A DNA stretch of 64,000 bases from CAZIVP01 sp964542915. GTDB taxonomy: Bacteria; Calditrichota; Calditrichia; Calditrichales; Calditrichaceae. Within the stretch, counting starts at the first letter, position 1. Every line of letters begins with the position of its first letter. Under the pieces are notes generated by a model. It was given only the letters and a program-made list of their open reading frames with translations, made no database searches and was not told the origin of the DNA. Shown here piece after piece: positions 53,719 to 62,674 of the stretch. The stretch covers positions 62,001-126,000 of the forward strand of contig CAZIVP010000006.1 in the NCBI GenBank assembly GCA_964542915.1. Direction: 5' to 3'. A program made the position numbers and the translations under genes.

Positions 53719-54041
53719 TGTTTAAATCCCAAATCCACTCTTTTAATGATTCATGTTGCACTATTGGATCGATATATGATACAGGTCAAAACTGAAATAT
53801 AGGCATTTTTATCAAAAATAGAAAATGGAGAATACAGTGGTTTTTGGTTGGCATCCTTGCAATGCCTTTATTTGGTACTATCGTTGGAAACTTAGAAAAC
53901 GCCGGGAAAAAGGATACCATCGTTTATTCAGCAAAAACTGCTCACAAATCTTATTACAACAGGAGCGCAGCTTGCAGCAATAAACAGGGCAATGCAAAAT
54001 TTGAAAGTGGATTTAGTATAGACCCTGCATCCTTAAAAGAC
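53719..54041. other. Intergenic stretch upstream of the threonine aldolase gene
   Basis: 323 bases with no supportable gene. The plus strand has an open stretch (about 53800-54000) reading KWRIQWFLVGILAMPLFGTIVGN-like residues, which looks like a signal-peptide remnant, but no good start exists and it runs into the reductase gene in antisense. The threonine aldolase promoter should lie near 53750-53790. Confidence 0.35.
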
Positions 54042-54530
54042 TTAAATATCGGATTTCTGCAGGAGCGTTCTCACAATCCGTTCGAGCCCACGGGCGTCTT
54101 CTTCGTCAAAGCGATTAAATTTGGGGCTGTCGATATCCAGCACGCCCACCAACTGTTCGTTCTTAACCATCGGAACGACGATTTCAGCATTGGAGGCACT
54201 GTCGCAGGCAATATGTCCCGGAAATTCATGCACATTATCGACCACGACCGTCTCCCGTTTTTGTGCTGCCGTTCCGCACACTCCTTTGCCCACGGAAATA
54301 CGTACGCAAGCGGGTTTGCCCTGGAAGGGACCGAGTACCAGTTCATTATTAAAAAACAAATAAAATCCCAGCCAATTCAGGTCGGGCATGGAATGGAAAA
54401 GCAAAGCGGCGCAATTGGAGAGATTGGCCAAAGCGTTGGATTCCCCCTCAAACAAAGCGTGAAGCTGTTTATCCAATTCCTCGTAAAACTCGGTTTTTCG
54501 TTCGGTATCGATCGGCTGAATTGTAAACAT
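54042..54530 (-). CDS. Free methionine-(R)-sulfoxide reductase (GAF-domain protein)
   Basis: 162 aa from the ATG at 54530 (AAAGGA upstream); starts at 54557 or 54626 would overlap the neighbouring gene. One GAF domain fills the protein. The three redox Cys of the YebR/fRMsr family are kept: ACVRISVGKGVCGTAA and GHIACDSASNAEIVVPMV, followed by GVLDIDSPKFNRFDEEDARGLE. NWLGFYLF matches the family substrate pocket. It reduces free methionine-R-sulfoxide in the cytoplasm. It lies 19 bases after the DUF35 gene. Confidence 0.9.
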   Translation of the reverse strand: MFTIQPIDTERKTEFYEELDKQLHALFEGESNALANLSNCAALLFHSMPDLNWLGFYLFFNNELVLGPFQGKPACVRISVGKGVCGTAAQKRETVVVDNVHEFPGHIACDSASNAEIVVPMVKNEQLVGVLDIDSPKFNRFDEEDARGLERIVRTLLQKSDI

Positions 54531-54549
54531 AAAACGCGATATCCTTTGA

Positions 54550-54960
54550 TTAAACATTTTGCGATTCGGGGATAGCGGGACGAAATTTATAGCCGTAAAC
54601 GATGGGTCCCCGTTCTCCCTCTTCATAGATTTTACGGATAATCATTTGAACTTCCATCCCGATATCGACTTCAGTTGGTTGAATGTCCGCCAGTTGTGCC
54701 GTGATGCGCGGACCTTCATCAAGATCGATGAGCGCCACCACATAAGGTAATTGTTGTTCAAAACGCTCCGATGTCTGGTAAACGACCGTGTAGGAATAAA
54801 TCTTCCCGTTTCCCTTTAATCGGTACGCCTTCATTTGGCGGCTTTTACAATCGACACAAATACGTCTCGGCGGGAAAAACAATCTCCCGCACTGTTCGCA
54901 TTGACTGCCCTCCAAATGATACCGCTGTTGACGTAAACGCCAATATCTCGGTATATCCAT
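54550..54960 (-). CDS. DUF35 / OB-fold zinc-ribbon scaffold protein, archaeal HMG-CoA-complex type
   Basis: 136 aa. The N-terminal helix (DIPRYWRLRQQRYHLEGSQ) precedes a zinc ribbon with Cys21, Cys24, Cys35 and Cys38 (CEQCGRLFFPPRRICVDC), then an OB-fold (GKIYSYTVVYQ, PYVVALIDLDEGPRITAQLAD, GMEVQMIIRKI). In archaea this protein bridges acetoacetyl-CoA thiolase and HMG-CoA synthase. Here it follows exactly those two genes (9-base gap to the thiolase), so the same complex is likely. Confidence 0.88.
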   Translation of the reverse strand: MDIPRYWRLRQQRYHLEGSQCEQCGRLFFPPRRICVDCKSRQMKAYRLKGNGKIYSYTVVYQTSERFEQQLPYVVALIDLDEGPRITAQLADIQPTEVDIGMEVQMIIRKIYEEGERGPIVYGYKFRPAIPESQNV

Positions 54961-54969
54961 ATTGTTCCT

Positions 54970-56136
54970 CTACAAAGATTTCGGCGCGGCAAGAATCGTG
55001 GTTACCACTGTGGCGCCGCTTCCGCCGATATTTTGCGTCATGGCGTATTCGGGATCATCGATTTGCAGTGCATCCGGACTCTCCCGCCTTAATTGTTGAA
55101 CGGCCTCCACAAGCTGATAAACACCGGTCGCGCCGACGGGATGACCGCGACCTTTCAAGCCGCCGAAGGTTGCCACGGGCAGCCTTCCCGTGCGGGCAAA
55201 TCGGCCGTTTTGTGCTTCATGAACGGCACGCCCTGTTTCGGAAAATCCGCTTGCCTCCAAGGACATAGCGGTAATAACACTGAATGCATCATGCACTTCA
55301 AACAACCGGATATCATCGGGCTCTAATCCCGCCGTCTTAAACGCTTTACGGGCGCTCCGTTCAACGCCTTTAAGATAAACAGGATCTTGCCGGTTGTCGA
55401 GAGCTATGGCGTCGGTTCCTACCTCGCAGGCTTCTATTGTCACGGCATTATTCTTACGCAAGCCTTCATAATCCGCTGCGGTTAACACAAGCGCCGCCGC
55501 GCCATCAGCGATGGGACTGGAATCCAGCAAATTAATGGGGTCGGCGATAAGCTTGGCCTGCTGGTATTCCTTTTTTGAGATTTCACGCCGGAACATGGCA
55601 TTGGGATTGTGTACGGCATGGGCATGCGCCTGGATCGGAAAGACGGCAAAGTCATTTTTATCGATGCCGTATTCATACATATAACGTCTCATCATTAAGG
55701 CATTGATAGCCACAAAGCTCAAACCTACGGACATTTCATAATCGGCATCGGCGGCTGTGGCAAGGGCGTTGGAACTGCGGCGGCCCGAAAACTCCGTCAA
55801 TTTTTCAACGCCAACCACTGCGGCTGTTCTGACCTGTCCGCTTGCTACTGCAAAAAGCGCATTTCTAAAAGCCGAAGCGCCGGAGGCGCAAGCCGATTCC
55901 ACTTTCACGGCTTCTATGCCTTCCAGGCCGGTATAATCGGCCACCAAAGCACCGAGATGTTCCTGTTCGCTCAGCGGTCCGCTCAACATATTACCAACAA
56001 ATAATGCTTCAGGATCATGGACGGATGCATTATCCATCGCCTGTAACAAAGCTTCAACCGCCAAATGACGGATTGATCGGGACCAGTGTTCATCCACACG
56101 CGTTTGTCCGATGCCGGCTATGGCCACTTTTTGCAT
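54970..56136 (-). CDS. Archaeal-type acetoacetyl-CoA thiolase
   Basis: 388 aa. The acyl-carrying Cys83 is in VKVESACASGASAF. The C-terminal GGLKGRGHPVGATGVYQLVEAVQQL and QNIGGSGATVVTTIL are typical of the SCP2/archaeal thiolase group rather than of FadA/AtoB. MQKVAIAGIGQTRVDEHW is the usual archaeal-type start. It should condense two acetyl-CoA to acetoacetyl-CoA for the adjacent HMG-CoA synthase. It sits between the synthase (23-base gap) and DUF35. Confidence 0.87.
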   Translation of the reverse strand: MQKVAIAGIGQTRVDEHWSRSIRHLAVEALLQAMDNASVHDPEALFVGNMLSGPLSEQEHLGALVADYTGLEGIEAVKVESACASGASAFRNALFAVASGQVRTAAVVGVEKLTEFSGRRSSNALATAADADYEMSVGLSFVAINALMMRRYMYEYGIDKNDFAVFPIQAHAHAVHNPNAMFRREISKKEYQQAKLIADPINLLDSSPIADGAAALVLTAADYEGLRKNNAVTIEACEVGTDAIALDNRQDPVYLKGVERSARKAFKTAGLEPDDIRLFEVHDAFSVITAMSLEASGFSETGRAVHEAQNGRFARTGRLPVATFGGLKGRGHPVGATGVYQLVEAVQQLRRESPDALQIDDPEYAMTQNIGGSGATVVTTILAAPKSL

Positions 56137-56159
56137 TTATATTTGAATCCTGCAATGGG

Positions 56160-57212
56160 TTAAGATTGAATGATCTTTGTACGCCACCGGGCGTATGTGC
56201 TGTAATCGACAAACGTCTCTCTCCGAACATAACTGCTTGTCAAGGGTGCGCGCCGGCGGGCTTCGTTAATGGCGTCGGTTACTAGAAAAACAAAGGCGTC
56301 GCTGCCTGCACCGGATCCAAAGCTGACCGCCAGAATCCGTTCGCCTGGATGAGCTTTATCCAAAATGGCGGTGAGTCCCAGCACAGCCGCTCCGGCGTAT
56401 GTGTTACCAATTTTCGGCGCCAGCAATCCGTCTTCCAATTGTGCCGGTTTAAAGCCGAGTTCTTTTCCAATTTTCAGCGGAAACTTAGTGTTGGGCTGAT
56501 GGAAAACCGCGTAAGCAAAGTCCTTCGCATTTAAGTTTAACTCTTCCATCACGGTAGAAGCCGCCGCCCGTATGTGTTGGAAATACGACGGATCGCCTGT
56601 AAAGCGATTGCCGTGTTCCGGAAATTTTTGATAGGATCGGCGGAAAAAATCCGGCGTGTCGGTCACATAACTAAAAGACCCTTCCAAAACTGCCAGCGCC
56701 TCTTCTGCCGGCCCGATGATATAAGCGGCGCCTCCGGCCGCCGCCGTATATTCAAGCGCATCGCCCGGACGCCCCTGAGCTGTATCCATGGCAATCGCCA
56801 TGGCATAATCCGCCATTCGGCTGCCTACAAATCCGAAGGCGGCGTGCATGGCTTCGGTTCCGGCTTTACAGGCAAATTCGAAATCGCCGCTTACGGTATC
56901 CGGGGTAATGGAGAGCGCCTGGGCTACAATAGTACCGCTGGGCTTTACCGCATACGGATGTGATTCCGATCCGATCCATACCGCACGTATTTTACCGGGA
57001 TCAATTTGTGAACGCCGGATGGCGTTCCGCGCCGCCTCAACGGACATGGTTACCGTATCCTCATCCGGCCCCGGTACGCTTTTCTGTTTTATCGGTAAAG
57101 AACGCACATCCTGCTCAGCACGCCATAAACGCGATATATCGCGGGCGGCCAGGCGATAGGCGGGTATATAAGCGCCATATCCCGCGATTCCGATGGCGCG
57201 CAACGGCTTCAT
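56160..57212 (-). CDS. Archaeal-type hydroxymethylglutaryl-CoA synthase
   Basis: 350 aa from the ATG at 57212 (MKPLRAIGIAGYGAYIPAYRL), the start usual in archaeal enzymes; a GTG at 57260 is the alternative. The nucleophile is Cys115 in GDFEFACKAGTEAMHAAFGF; the catalytic His is in YAVFHQPNTKFPLKIGKELGF. GNTYAGAAVLGLTAIL and VSFGSGAGSDAFVFLV end the thiolase fold. About 350 aa is the archaeal size, against 390-400 for bacterial MvaS. It forms HMG-CoA, the mevalonate pathway entry. It is the first gene of the trio. Confidence 0.9.
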   Translation of the reverse strand: MKPLRAIGIAGYGAYIPAYRLAARDISRLWRAEQDVRSLPIKQKSVPGPDEDTVTMSVEAARNAIRRSQIDPGKIRAVWIGSESHPYAVKPSGTIVAQALSITPDTVSGDFEFACKAGTEAMHAAFGFVGSRMADYAMAIAMDTAQGRPGDALEYTAAAGGAAYIIGPAEEALAVLEGSFSYVTDTPDFFRRSYQKFPEHGNRFTGDPSYFQHIRAAASTVMEELNLNAKDFAYAVFHQPNTKFPLKIGKELGFKPAQLEDGLLAPKIGNTYAGAAVLGLTAILDKAHPGERILAVSFGSGAGSDAFVFLVTDAINEARRRAPLTSSYVRRETFVDYSTYARWRTKIIQS

Positions 57213-57584
57213 AATTTTGAATCGGAGGTCGGAACGATTGATATCGTACAATATGCACACCCTTTATTGTTATAAACCGACCCTTAACCGGAGGTCAAAA
57301 AAGATAGATTACTTAAGGGAACCGTCTAAGGTCCGGTCATTTCCCGTATAAAAATAGTGGGCAAGATAAACGAAGGATGCGCCTTTTCCAAATTTTTATT
57401 CAATAATTTGGGTGTAATCTGTATATTTATAAATCATTATTGTCATTCTATCGCTTTACGAATCATAGTATTGCTTAGGGCAAATGGAAAATATTATGAT
57501 AAGCTATCGTTCAGAGGCAGAGATACAATTCCATCAAGCGGAGCAATAACGGTTTACCTGTGCGCGGATTGTTTTGTTCACACT
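57213..57584. other. Intergenic stretch upstream of the HMG-CoA synthase operon
   Basis: 372 bases between the synthase start and the SDR stop. I see no gene, strong hairpin or LacI-type palindrome in it. It should hold the promoter of the HMG-CoA synthase-thiolase-DUF35-reductase operon. Confidence 0.35.
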
Positions 57585-58361
57585 TCACGACTTGGCGGGA
57601 TTGCGCCCGTCCTTCGTTTGCTGGAATTGATCCTCGTGTTCACGAATATCCCACTCCTTTTCCGAAAAGGCCTCCACGTCCGTATCGAATAACAGATGTC
57701 CGATAAACCGGGCAACGCGTTGCGGTTCGTATAGCTGGCCTTCGTCTCTGTATTTTATAAATTTGGGTAATGCCGGGAACACCGATGCATCCGATGCCCG
57801 TACTTCGTTCTGCATGGGCGTATTCACCACGCCCGGCCGGACGCTGCCCACGGCGATTTGCTGCGACTTCAATTCATCCCGCAAGACCTGATACAACATG
57901 TGAAAAGCGGCCTTCGAGGTACAATAGGCGCCCCAGCCCTGATACGGTTTATGCGCCGCGCCCGAGGAAATATGCAAAACGCGGCCGCCCTCCAGGCGCT
58001 CCAACAGTAATTGTGTTAAAAAAAGCGGCGCATTAACATTCACGGCTATGTGCTTCTCCCAGGCATGCAACGGCATCTCTTTTAATGGTACAACCGGCCC
58101 CAGTAAAGCGGCGTTGTGTATTAAAAAACGCAAGTCGGCCTCCGGCGGCAACGATTGCACAATCTTTTGCCGGCCCTCTTCACTGCTGATATCTGCCGGA
58201 ATGACCTTAATACGTTCGGGATAATAAATCTCCGTTTCCTGAAGCGGTTGTAAACGACGTCCCACGCCAATCACTTTAATACCTTTGTTTTCAACCAGAT
58301 CAATGGTCAAAGCCCGGCCAATACCCGTACCGGCACCCGTAACAATCGCATATTCTTGCAT
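57585..58361 (-). CDS. Short-chain dehydrogenase/reductase
   Basis: 258 aa from the ATG at 58361 (GAGGAG upstream); a start at 58406 would overlap the ligase gene. Classical SDR: YAIVTGAGTGIGRAL (TGxxxGIG nucleotide site), VIPADISSEEGR, FLIHNAALLGP (NNAG equivalent), VLHISSGAAHKPYQGWGAYCTSKAAFHML (catalytic Ser, Tyr and Lys), and VRPGVVNTPMQNEVRA. It resembles the sepiapterin-reductase-like/YueD group. The substrate is unknown. It is 23 bases downstream of the lipoate ligase gene. Confidence 0.85.
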   Translation of the reverse strand: MQEYAIVTGAGTGIGRALTIDLVENKGIKVIGVGRRLQPLQETEIYYPERIKVIPADISSEEGRQKIVQSLPPEADLRFLIHNAALLGPVVPLKEMPLHAWEKHIAVNVNAPLFLTQLLLERLEGGRVLHISSGAAHKPYQGWGAYCTSKAAFHMLYQVLRDELKSQQIAVGSVRPGVVNTPMQNEVRASDASVFPALPKFIKYRDEGQLYEPQRVARFIGHLLFDTDVEAFSEKEWDIREHEDQFQQTKDGRNPAKS

Positions 58362-58384
58362 ACTGTGCTCCTCTAAATTTATGT

Positions 58385-59383
58385 TTAAAAAAACATATCG
58401 AACCACGGAATGCGATGCAAATCGGATGAAGCGGGATTCTGTCGCGCCATCGTCCCGAACAGATTTTGGAGGGTTGGGTAATCGTAGGGACGTTCGCTCA
58501 ACGTAGCTAAAATCAAAACGCGATCCGTTCGACTCAGGAAATTGCTGTCTAAATTCACTTCTTTTATACGCCCGTTCTCGATCTTCAGACGAACCGTCAC
58601 ATACTCATTTCCCTCTTGCCAATCCGTTTTAATATCGCACGGCGGCGATTGTCCGAAATTCCACGTCCAACGGCGATAACGCTCATCGGCAAGCTTCCGG
58701 ATTTGCCGCCAGTCATCTTCCGAAAAACGATACCGCTGCGGAGAAGGACCACACAAGCGTTCGATAAGTTTATCTTTAAAATCGTTCAATTTTAACGCGT
58801 GGTTCAGATAGCGTCGCACATTGGTTATGACATCCGGTACCGATTTTGAACTGCGCGACTGAACCCGGATAGCGGGATTGAGCCTTAACAGTTTTCGTAT
58901 CCGTTCCAGATCGGCGTCGTACAGAAGCGTCCCGTGGCTGATCATGTTGCCGCGACTGCTAAATTGTGCATTGCCCGAAATTTTCATGCCATTGACGATA
59001 AGATTATTGCGTTGGTTGATCTCGACCGGTATTCCGCTTTCGCGTAGAAGCTCAACCACCGGTGTAAGAAATTTTCGGTAATTATTGAAGTCCTTGAGTG
59101 TATGGCGTGCTAAAAAACTAAAATTGAGGTTGCCGCGGTCGTGAACGACCGTTCCACCGCCGGAGATACGGCGATAAACCGGTATATTGTTTTCGTAAGC
59201 CTTTTTTAAATTAACCTCTTCGATCACATTCTGATGCCGCCCGACTACAACCGAAGGATCGTTCTCATACAAAAGCAAATAGCCATGCCGCATTTCCAAT
59301 CGGCGAACGGCATATTCTTCGAGAGCAAGATTCAAAGAGGGATCGTAAATATTCCGATTGTCTATTAGAATTAAATCTTCCAT
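58385..59383 (-). CDS. lplA: Lipoate-protein ligase A
   Basis: 332 aa, with both the catalytic domain and a C-terminal accessory domain as in LplA. Motifs: LNLALEEYAVRRLE, VVVGRHQNVIEEVNLKKAYENNIPVYRRISGGGTVVHDRGNLNFSF (lipoyl-AMP site), NNLIVNGMKISGNAQFSSRGNMISHGTLL (catalytic Lys in KISGNA), then the small domain from about residue 250. It attaches free lipoate to E2 and GcvH proteins. It is the first gene of a two-gene transcript with the SDR. Confidence 0.92.
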   Translation of the reverse strand: MEDLILIDNRNIYDPSLNLALEEYAVRRLEMRHGYLLLYENDPSVVVGRHQNVIEEVNLKKAYENNIPVYRRISGGGTVVHDRGNLNFSFLARHTLKDFNNYRKFLTPVVELLRESGIPVEINQRNNLIVNGMKISGNAQFSSRGNMISHGTLLYDADLERIRKLLRLNPAIRVQSRSSKSVPDVITNVRRYLNHALKLNDFKDKLIERLCGPSPQRYRFSEDDWRQIRKLADERYRRWTWNFGQSPPCDIKTDWQEGNEYVTVRLKIENGRIKEVNLDSNFLSRTDRVLILATLSERPYDYPTLQNLFGTMARQNPASSDLHRIPWFDMFF

Positions 59384-59440
59384 AAGCGCCGGTCAGATTA
59401 TCCCTCAGTCTCTAAATCAATATTAATACCCATAAAAAAT

Positions 59441-59480
59441 GCCGGATTTGATGAAGTTGATACGATCTTTCAAATCCGGC
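59441..59480 (-). terminator. Intrinsic terminator after the peptidase gene
   Basis: On the minus strand an 11-bp perfect stem (TCAAATCCGGC / GCCGGATTTGA written on the plus strand at 59470-59480 and 59441-59451) is followed by ATTTTTTATG. It ends the geranylgeranyl-reductase/peptidase transcript. Confidence 0.85.
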
Positions 59481-59507
59481 AAAATGTATTAATACCCTAT
59501 CAAACTT

Positions 59508-61184
59508 TTATTTTGCCATCTTTTTTTCAATCTGGAAAACCGGTTTTATGTCCACCGGAATATCGCTTAATTTATTTCTCAATGTTACGATCGGTTTGGA
59601 TTCGACGGCGTATTGATTAATGAGCTGTTTGGCGCCTTCGTAATCGCCGGTGGCCTGAATCATTAACACTTTGTGCGCCAATTCTTTCAGCACACCAAAT
59701 ATTTTTTCCCGGTTTACGGTAACTTTTTCCAGTGTTTCATCAAATCTATACGCGCCTCTTTCCAGGAAATAATTAAAGATAATAGCATTGCCCGCGCCGT
59801 GTGCTTCTCCGATGCCAAACCGGATGGAACGAAAAATACCGGCCAAAAACGTAGACCATATCTCATTTTCGAACGCCTCTGGATACTCTCCTTTTTCGAT
59901 CATGAAGATATTATTGTACATGCCCAGAATATCGGCTTTACACTCTTCGATGGTTGAATAGGTTTCTTTCAATTCATCTTTAACTTCGGTTTTGCGTCCA
60001 TCGACGGTAATAATGCCCGGGCCGATACCGTGGGACATTTCGTGCATCAGCGTGTGATTGAAGAAACCATCGAAAGTAACATTGGCTAACCCTTCTTCAG
60101 CCATGATGCGTTCGGCGATCGGCTTCAACTGTTTCTTGAATTTGGCTTTGTGCACATTTTTGAGCATCACCTTTTTAGAGCCTTTTTTCTGCCGGACGCG
60201 TTCATCATTGGGCAAGTTAAACGCCAGGGTTTGTACGCCGGCCTTGGTATCGCCGGCCGAAAAGATTTCCTGCACGACCATGATGGGCGATTCACTGCCC
60301 CTGTTATAATTCTTGTGTTCTTCCGGGATGGGCAAATTCTTTTCCATGTCGTTGAGATAGTTTCCAAAAACCGCCAGTTTTTCACTTTCTTCCGGGTCTT
60401 TGATGGTCAGGAAACATTCGAATGCGGCTTTATAATTAAACAATTGGTCTTCGTATACTTCATACGGTCCGATTACCACTTCTATAGTGTGGTCCTTCAG
60501 ATCCATCCACGCCATGTCGCTCTCGAAATAATCGTTCGTTTGGAAAGCTTCGGCACGCGTCAACAAATATCGTTTAAGACTCGCATTATCGGCGTACTGC
60601 GCCGCTTCGCGCAATAATTTCGAAGCGCGGGCCAACGGTTCGGCGTAATGTTCGGAATAGGGAATCGCTAACAATTGGTCCCCTTCCCTGCGAATAACCG
60701 TAAATTCGGATTTGAAGGCTTTTTCATCTTCGGGATGATCTTCTATCCACTGATTAAATTCGGCTTTGGTGATATCGGTAGGATAATAATTGGCGCCCTT
60801 TGGCTTAGCTTCGCTTCCGTAAAACGGCTCGTTATGATTCAGGCGGTCAAACGGACCAAACATAATGTTAAAGTAATCCAGAGTTAATTGATCGACCGGA
60901 TCGTCGCTTTGTTGCAATTTTTTTTGAATTACTTTGTTTTTGTAATAGACCTGCTCCAGAAAAAGCTCATCCATTATTTTGGCCGCCTGATAAAGCTTTT
61001 CGACAACCTTCTTCTGTCGGTCATCCAGTAGTGAATCATCGTAACGTATCTCCGTGGGTGCAAATTGCGCGATATTCTCTCGAAGCATAGTTATCTTTTC
61101 CCCATTATTAGCGCTGTTTGTTTGGCAGGAATGGAGGGTGAATATCATTCCCGTTACTACAATAGCGATCGCCATACGTTTCAT
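59508..61184 (-). CDS. Lipoprotein dipeptidyl-peptidase III-like (M49-type) zinc peptidase
   Basis: 558 aa. MKRMAIAIVVTGMIFTLHSC is a lipoprotein signal (lipobox LHSC, Cys20). The zinc site is HEMSH at residues 381-385 with the third ligand in TIEECKAD (Glu413/414), matching the EECRAD motif of dipeptidyl peptidase III. DPP III normally has HELLGH, six residues with one extra between the histidines, whereas this protein has the plain HExxH spacing. A QEIFSAGDTKAGVQTLAFNLPND segment and FGIGEAHGAGNAIIFNYF are also family-like. It would be a periplasmic or outer-membrane peptidase, unlike cytosolic DPP III. It follows the flavoprotein gene by 29 bases. Confidence 0.8.
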   Translation of the reverse strand: MKRMAIAIVVTGMIFTLHSCQTNSANNGEKITMLRENIAQFAPTEIRYDDSLLDDRQKKVVEKLYQAAKIMDELFLEQVYYKNKVIQKKLQQSDDPVDQLTLDYFNIMFGPFDRLNHNEPFYGSEAKPKGANYYPTDITKAEFNQWIEDHPEDEKAFKSEFTVIRREGDQLLAIPYSEHYAEPLARASKLLREAAQYADNASLKRYLLTRAEAFQTNDYFESDMAWMDLKDHTIEVVIGPYEVYEDQLFNYKAAFECFLTIKDPEESEKLAVFGNYLNDMEKNLPIPEEHKNYNRGSESPIMVVQEIFSAGDTKAGVQTLAFNLPNDERVRQKKGSKKVMLKNVHKAKFKKQLKPIAERIMAEEGLANVTFDGFFNHTLMHEMSHGIGPGIITVDGRKTEVKDELKETYSTIEECKADILGMYNNIFMIEKGEYPEAFENEIWSTFLAGIFRSIRFGIGEAHGAGNAIIFNYFLERGAYRFDETLEKVTVNREKIFGVLKELAHKVLMIQATGDYEGAKQLINQYAVESKPIVTLRNKLSDIPVDIKPVFQIEKKMAK

Positions 61185-61213
61185 TCTAACTTCCCCTTTC
61201 TGTAATGGGCCGG

Positions 61214-62452
61214 TTACGTTAAAAACAATTTAGCATAAAAAAACGGATTGGCCAGACGCGTTTTCGGTACTTCGTCGGCCATCATGCCGCTTATAATATC
61301 TTTGACTTCCTGATTCCGGGCCGCTTTATTGATTACAAAATTAAGCAGAAAACGAATGCGGCCTATGCGTTGCAATTTCGTACTCACTTTTAATTCGTTC
61401 CCCACCTCACCCCAGAGCCGCCGGTCGTAACGCGCCAAGAACGTCTCCGAATAATCGTTATGATCCACCGCTTCACGGGCCGTTTGCGCCGCCTGACGTC
61501 CCGAGAACAAGGCATTGCCAATACCTTCGCCCGTAAACGGATCGATAAGACCCGCTGCATCGCCGAGCAACAGAAAGCCGTTTCCGTAATTTTTACGATG
61601 CTTGCTTCCGACGGGTAAATTCCATCCCTTCGGCTCCTCGAGCGCTGTTGCCCCTTCAAACCGTTTCTTCAGAAAAGAACCGTTCAAGGCGTTTTGTAAC
61701 GATTGCTTGAGGTCGATACCGCGTTTTTTCATGGTGGCATGCAGCATCCCGATACCCACATTGGCACGGTTGCCGTCAACCGGAAAAATCCATAAATAGC
61801 CCGGCTGCACATCATCGATATAATGCAGCTCGAGCTGGGCGTCCAGTCCCTTTACATTTTCATAATACTGGCGCAGGGCAACCACCCAGTGCTCGGGGTC
61901 GTGTTCGTATAAGCCCATATCCCGGGCCACGACCGATTTAAAACCATCGGCGCCAAACACAATGCGTCCGAAAAACGATGCCTTTGTTCCGTCTTTTTTA
62001 TAAACGCCGCTCACGCCACGCACGTATCCGTTTTCGACGATGAGTTGTTTAACCGTAAATCCCTCGATGGTTTGATCGGCTGCGGCGGCGGCCTGTTTGA
62101 AAAGAAATTGATCGAACACCATCCGACGCACCACCAAACCTTTGGGATTGGCGTCGGGCTGACCGTTAGGATTGAACGGAATATTGACCGTTCGGTTGTC
62201 CGGACTGCCAAAAGTAATGGACTCGGCAAGTGCAATGGGTTCCTTTTGAATTTTATGGAGCAAGTCAAGCTCTTTAAGAATGGACATGGATTTGCCGGAA
62301 ATGGCATCGCCGCAGATCTTATCGCGCGGGAACATATCCTTTTCCAGCAACAGTGTTTTTAAGCCGTGGCGTTTCGCATACATCGCGGCCGAAGCGCCTG
62401 CCGGTCCGCCGCCAACAATAATCACATCAAATTCAGACGCTTGCGCGTGCAT
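61214..62452 (-). CDS. Geranylgeranyl reductase family FAD-dependent oxidoreductase
   Basis: 412 aa. The N-terminal FAD Rossmann motif is DVIIVGGGPAGASAAMYAKRHGLKTLLLEKD, followed by FPRDKICGDAISGKSMSIL, the PxxKxCGG/D-like motif of the family. GFLLLGDAAGLIDPFTGEGIGNALFSGRQAA is the second FAD motif. GYLWIFPVDGNRANVGIGM is the family's substrate-domain signature. Members reduce isoprenoid double bonds (archaeal lipids, chlorophyll, menaquinone side chains). Its presence a few kb from an archaeal-type HMG-CoA synthase cluster suggests isoprenoid modification, but the substrate is not readable from sequence. Confidence 0.88.
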   Translation of the reverse strand: MHAQASEFDVIIVGGGPAGASAAMYAKRHGLKTLLLEKDMFPRDKICGDAISGKSMSILKELDLLHKIQKEPIALAESITFGSPDNRTVNIPFNPNGQPDANPKGLVVRRMVFDQFLFKQAAAAADQTIEGFTVKQLIVENGYVRGVSGVYKKDGTKASFFGRIVFGADGFKSVVARDMGLYEHDPEHWVVALRQYYENVKGLDAQLELHYIDDVQPGYLWIFPVDGNRANVGIGMLHATMKKRGIDLKQSLQNALNGSFLKKRFEGATALEEPKGWNLPVGSKHRKNYGNGFLLLGDAAGLIDPFTGEGIGNALFSGRQAAQTAREAVDHNDYSETFLARYDRRLWGEVGNELKVSTKLQRIGRIRFLLNFVINKAARNQEVKDIISGMMADEVPKTRLANPFFYAKLFLT

Positions 62453-62674
62453 TTTTTGCCTCTCTTATTTTGGAATGTTGAAGCATAACAAATTAGGTAA
62501 TTTTGTGCAAGAAAAAAGCCGTAGCGCCTTACTCAGTAAGTAATCGCTAAGTAATACTTAAATTCACCTGTGTAAAGTAATAAATGCAGGGGGGGGGATA
62601 TTATTGTTTTTTTCGGCAGAAAATATCGCATAACAAACTTCGACAGAGAAATAATTTCCAAATTTAAATGTGCG

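Noticed and set aside
53844..54575. A 243-codon plus-strand open frame across the reductase gene
   Set aside because: It starts on a TTG without a ribosome site and most of it is antisense to the clearly conserved fRMsr gene.
57357..57692. Plus-strand open frame in the gap before the HMG-CoA synthase operon
   Set aside because: Overlaps the SDR gene in antisense and shows no family features.
62589..62597. Run of nine G residues as a phase-variation tract
   Set aside because: It is intergenic, not within or immediately before a start, so there is no sign that it switches anything.
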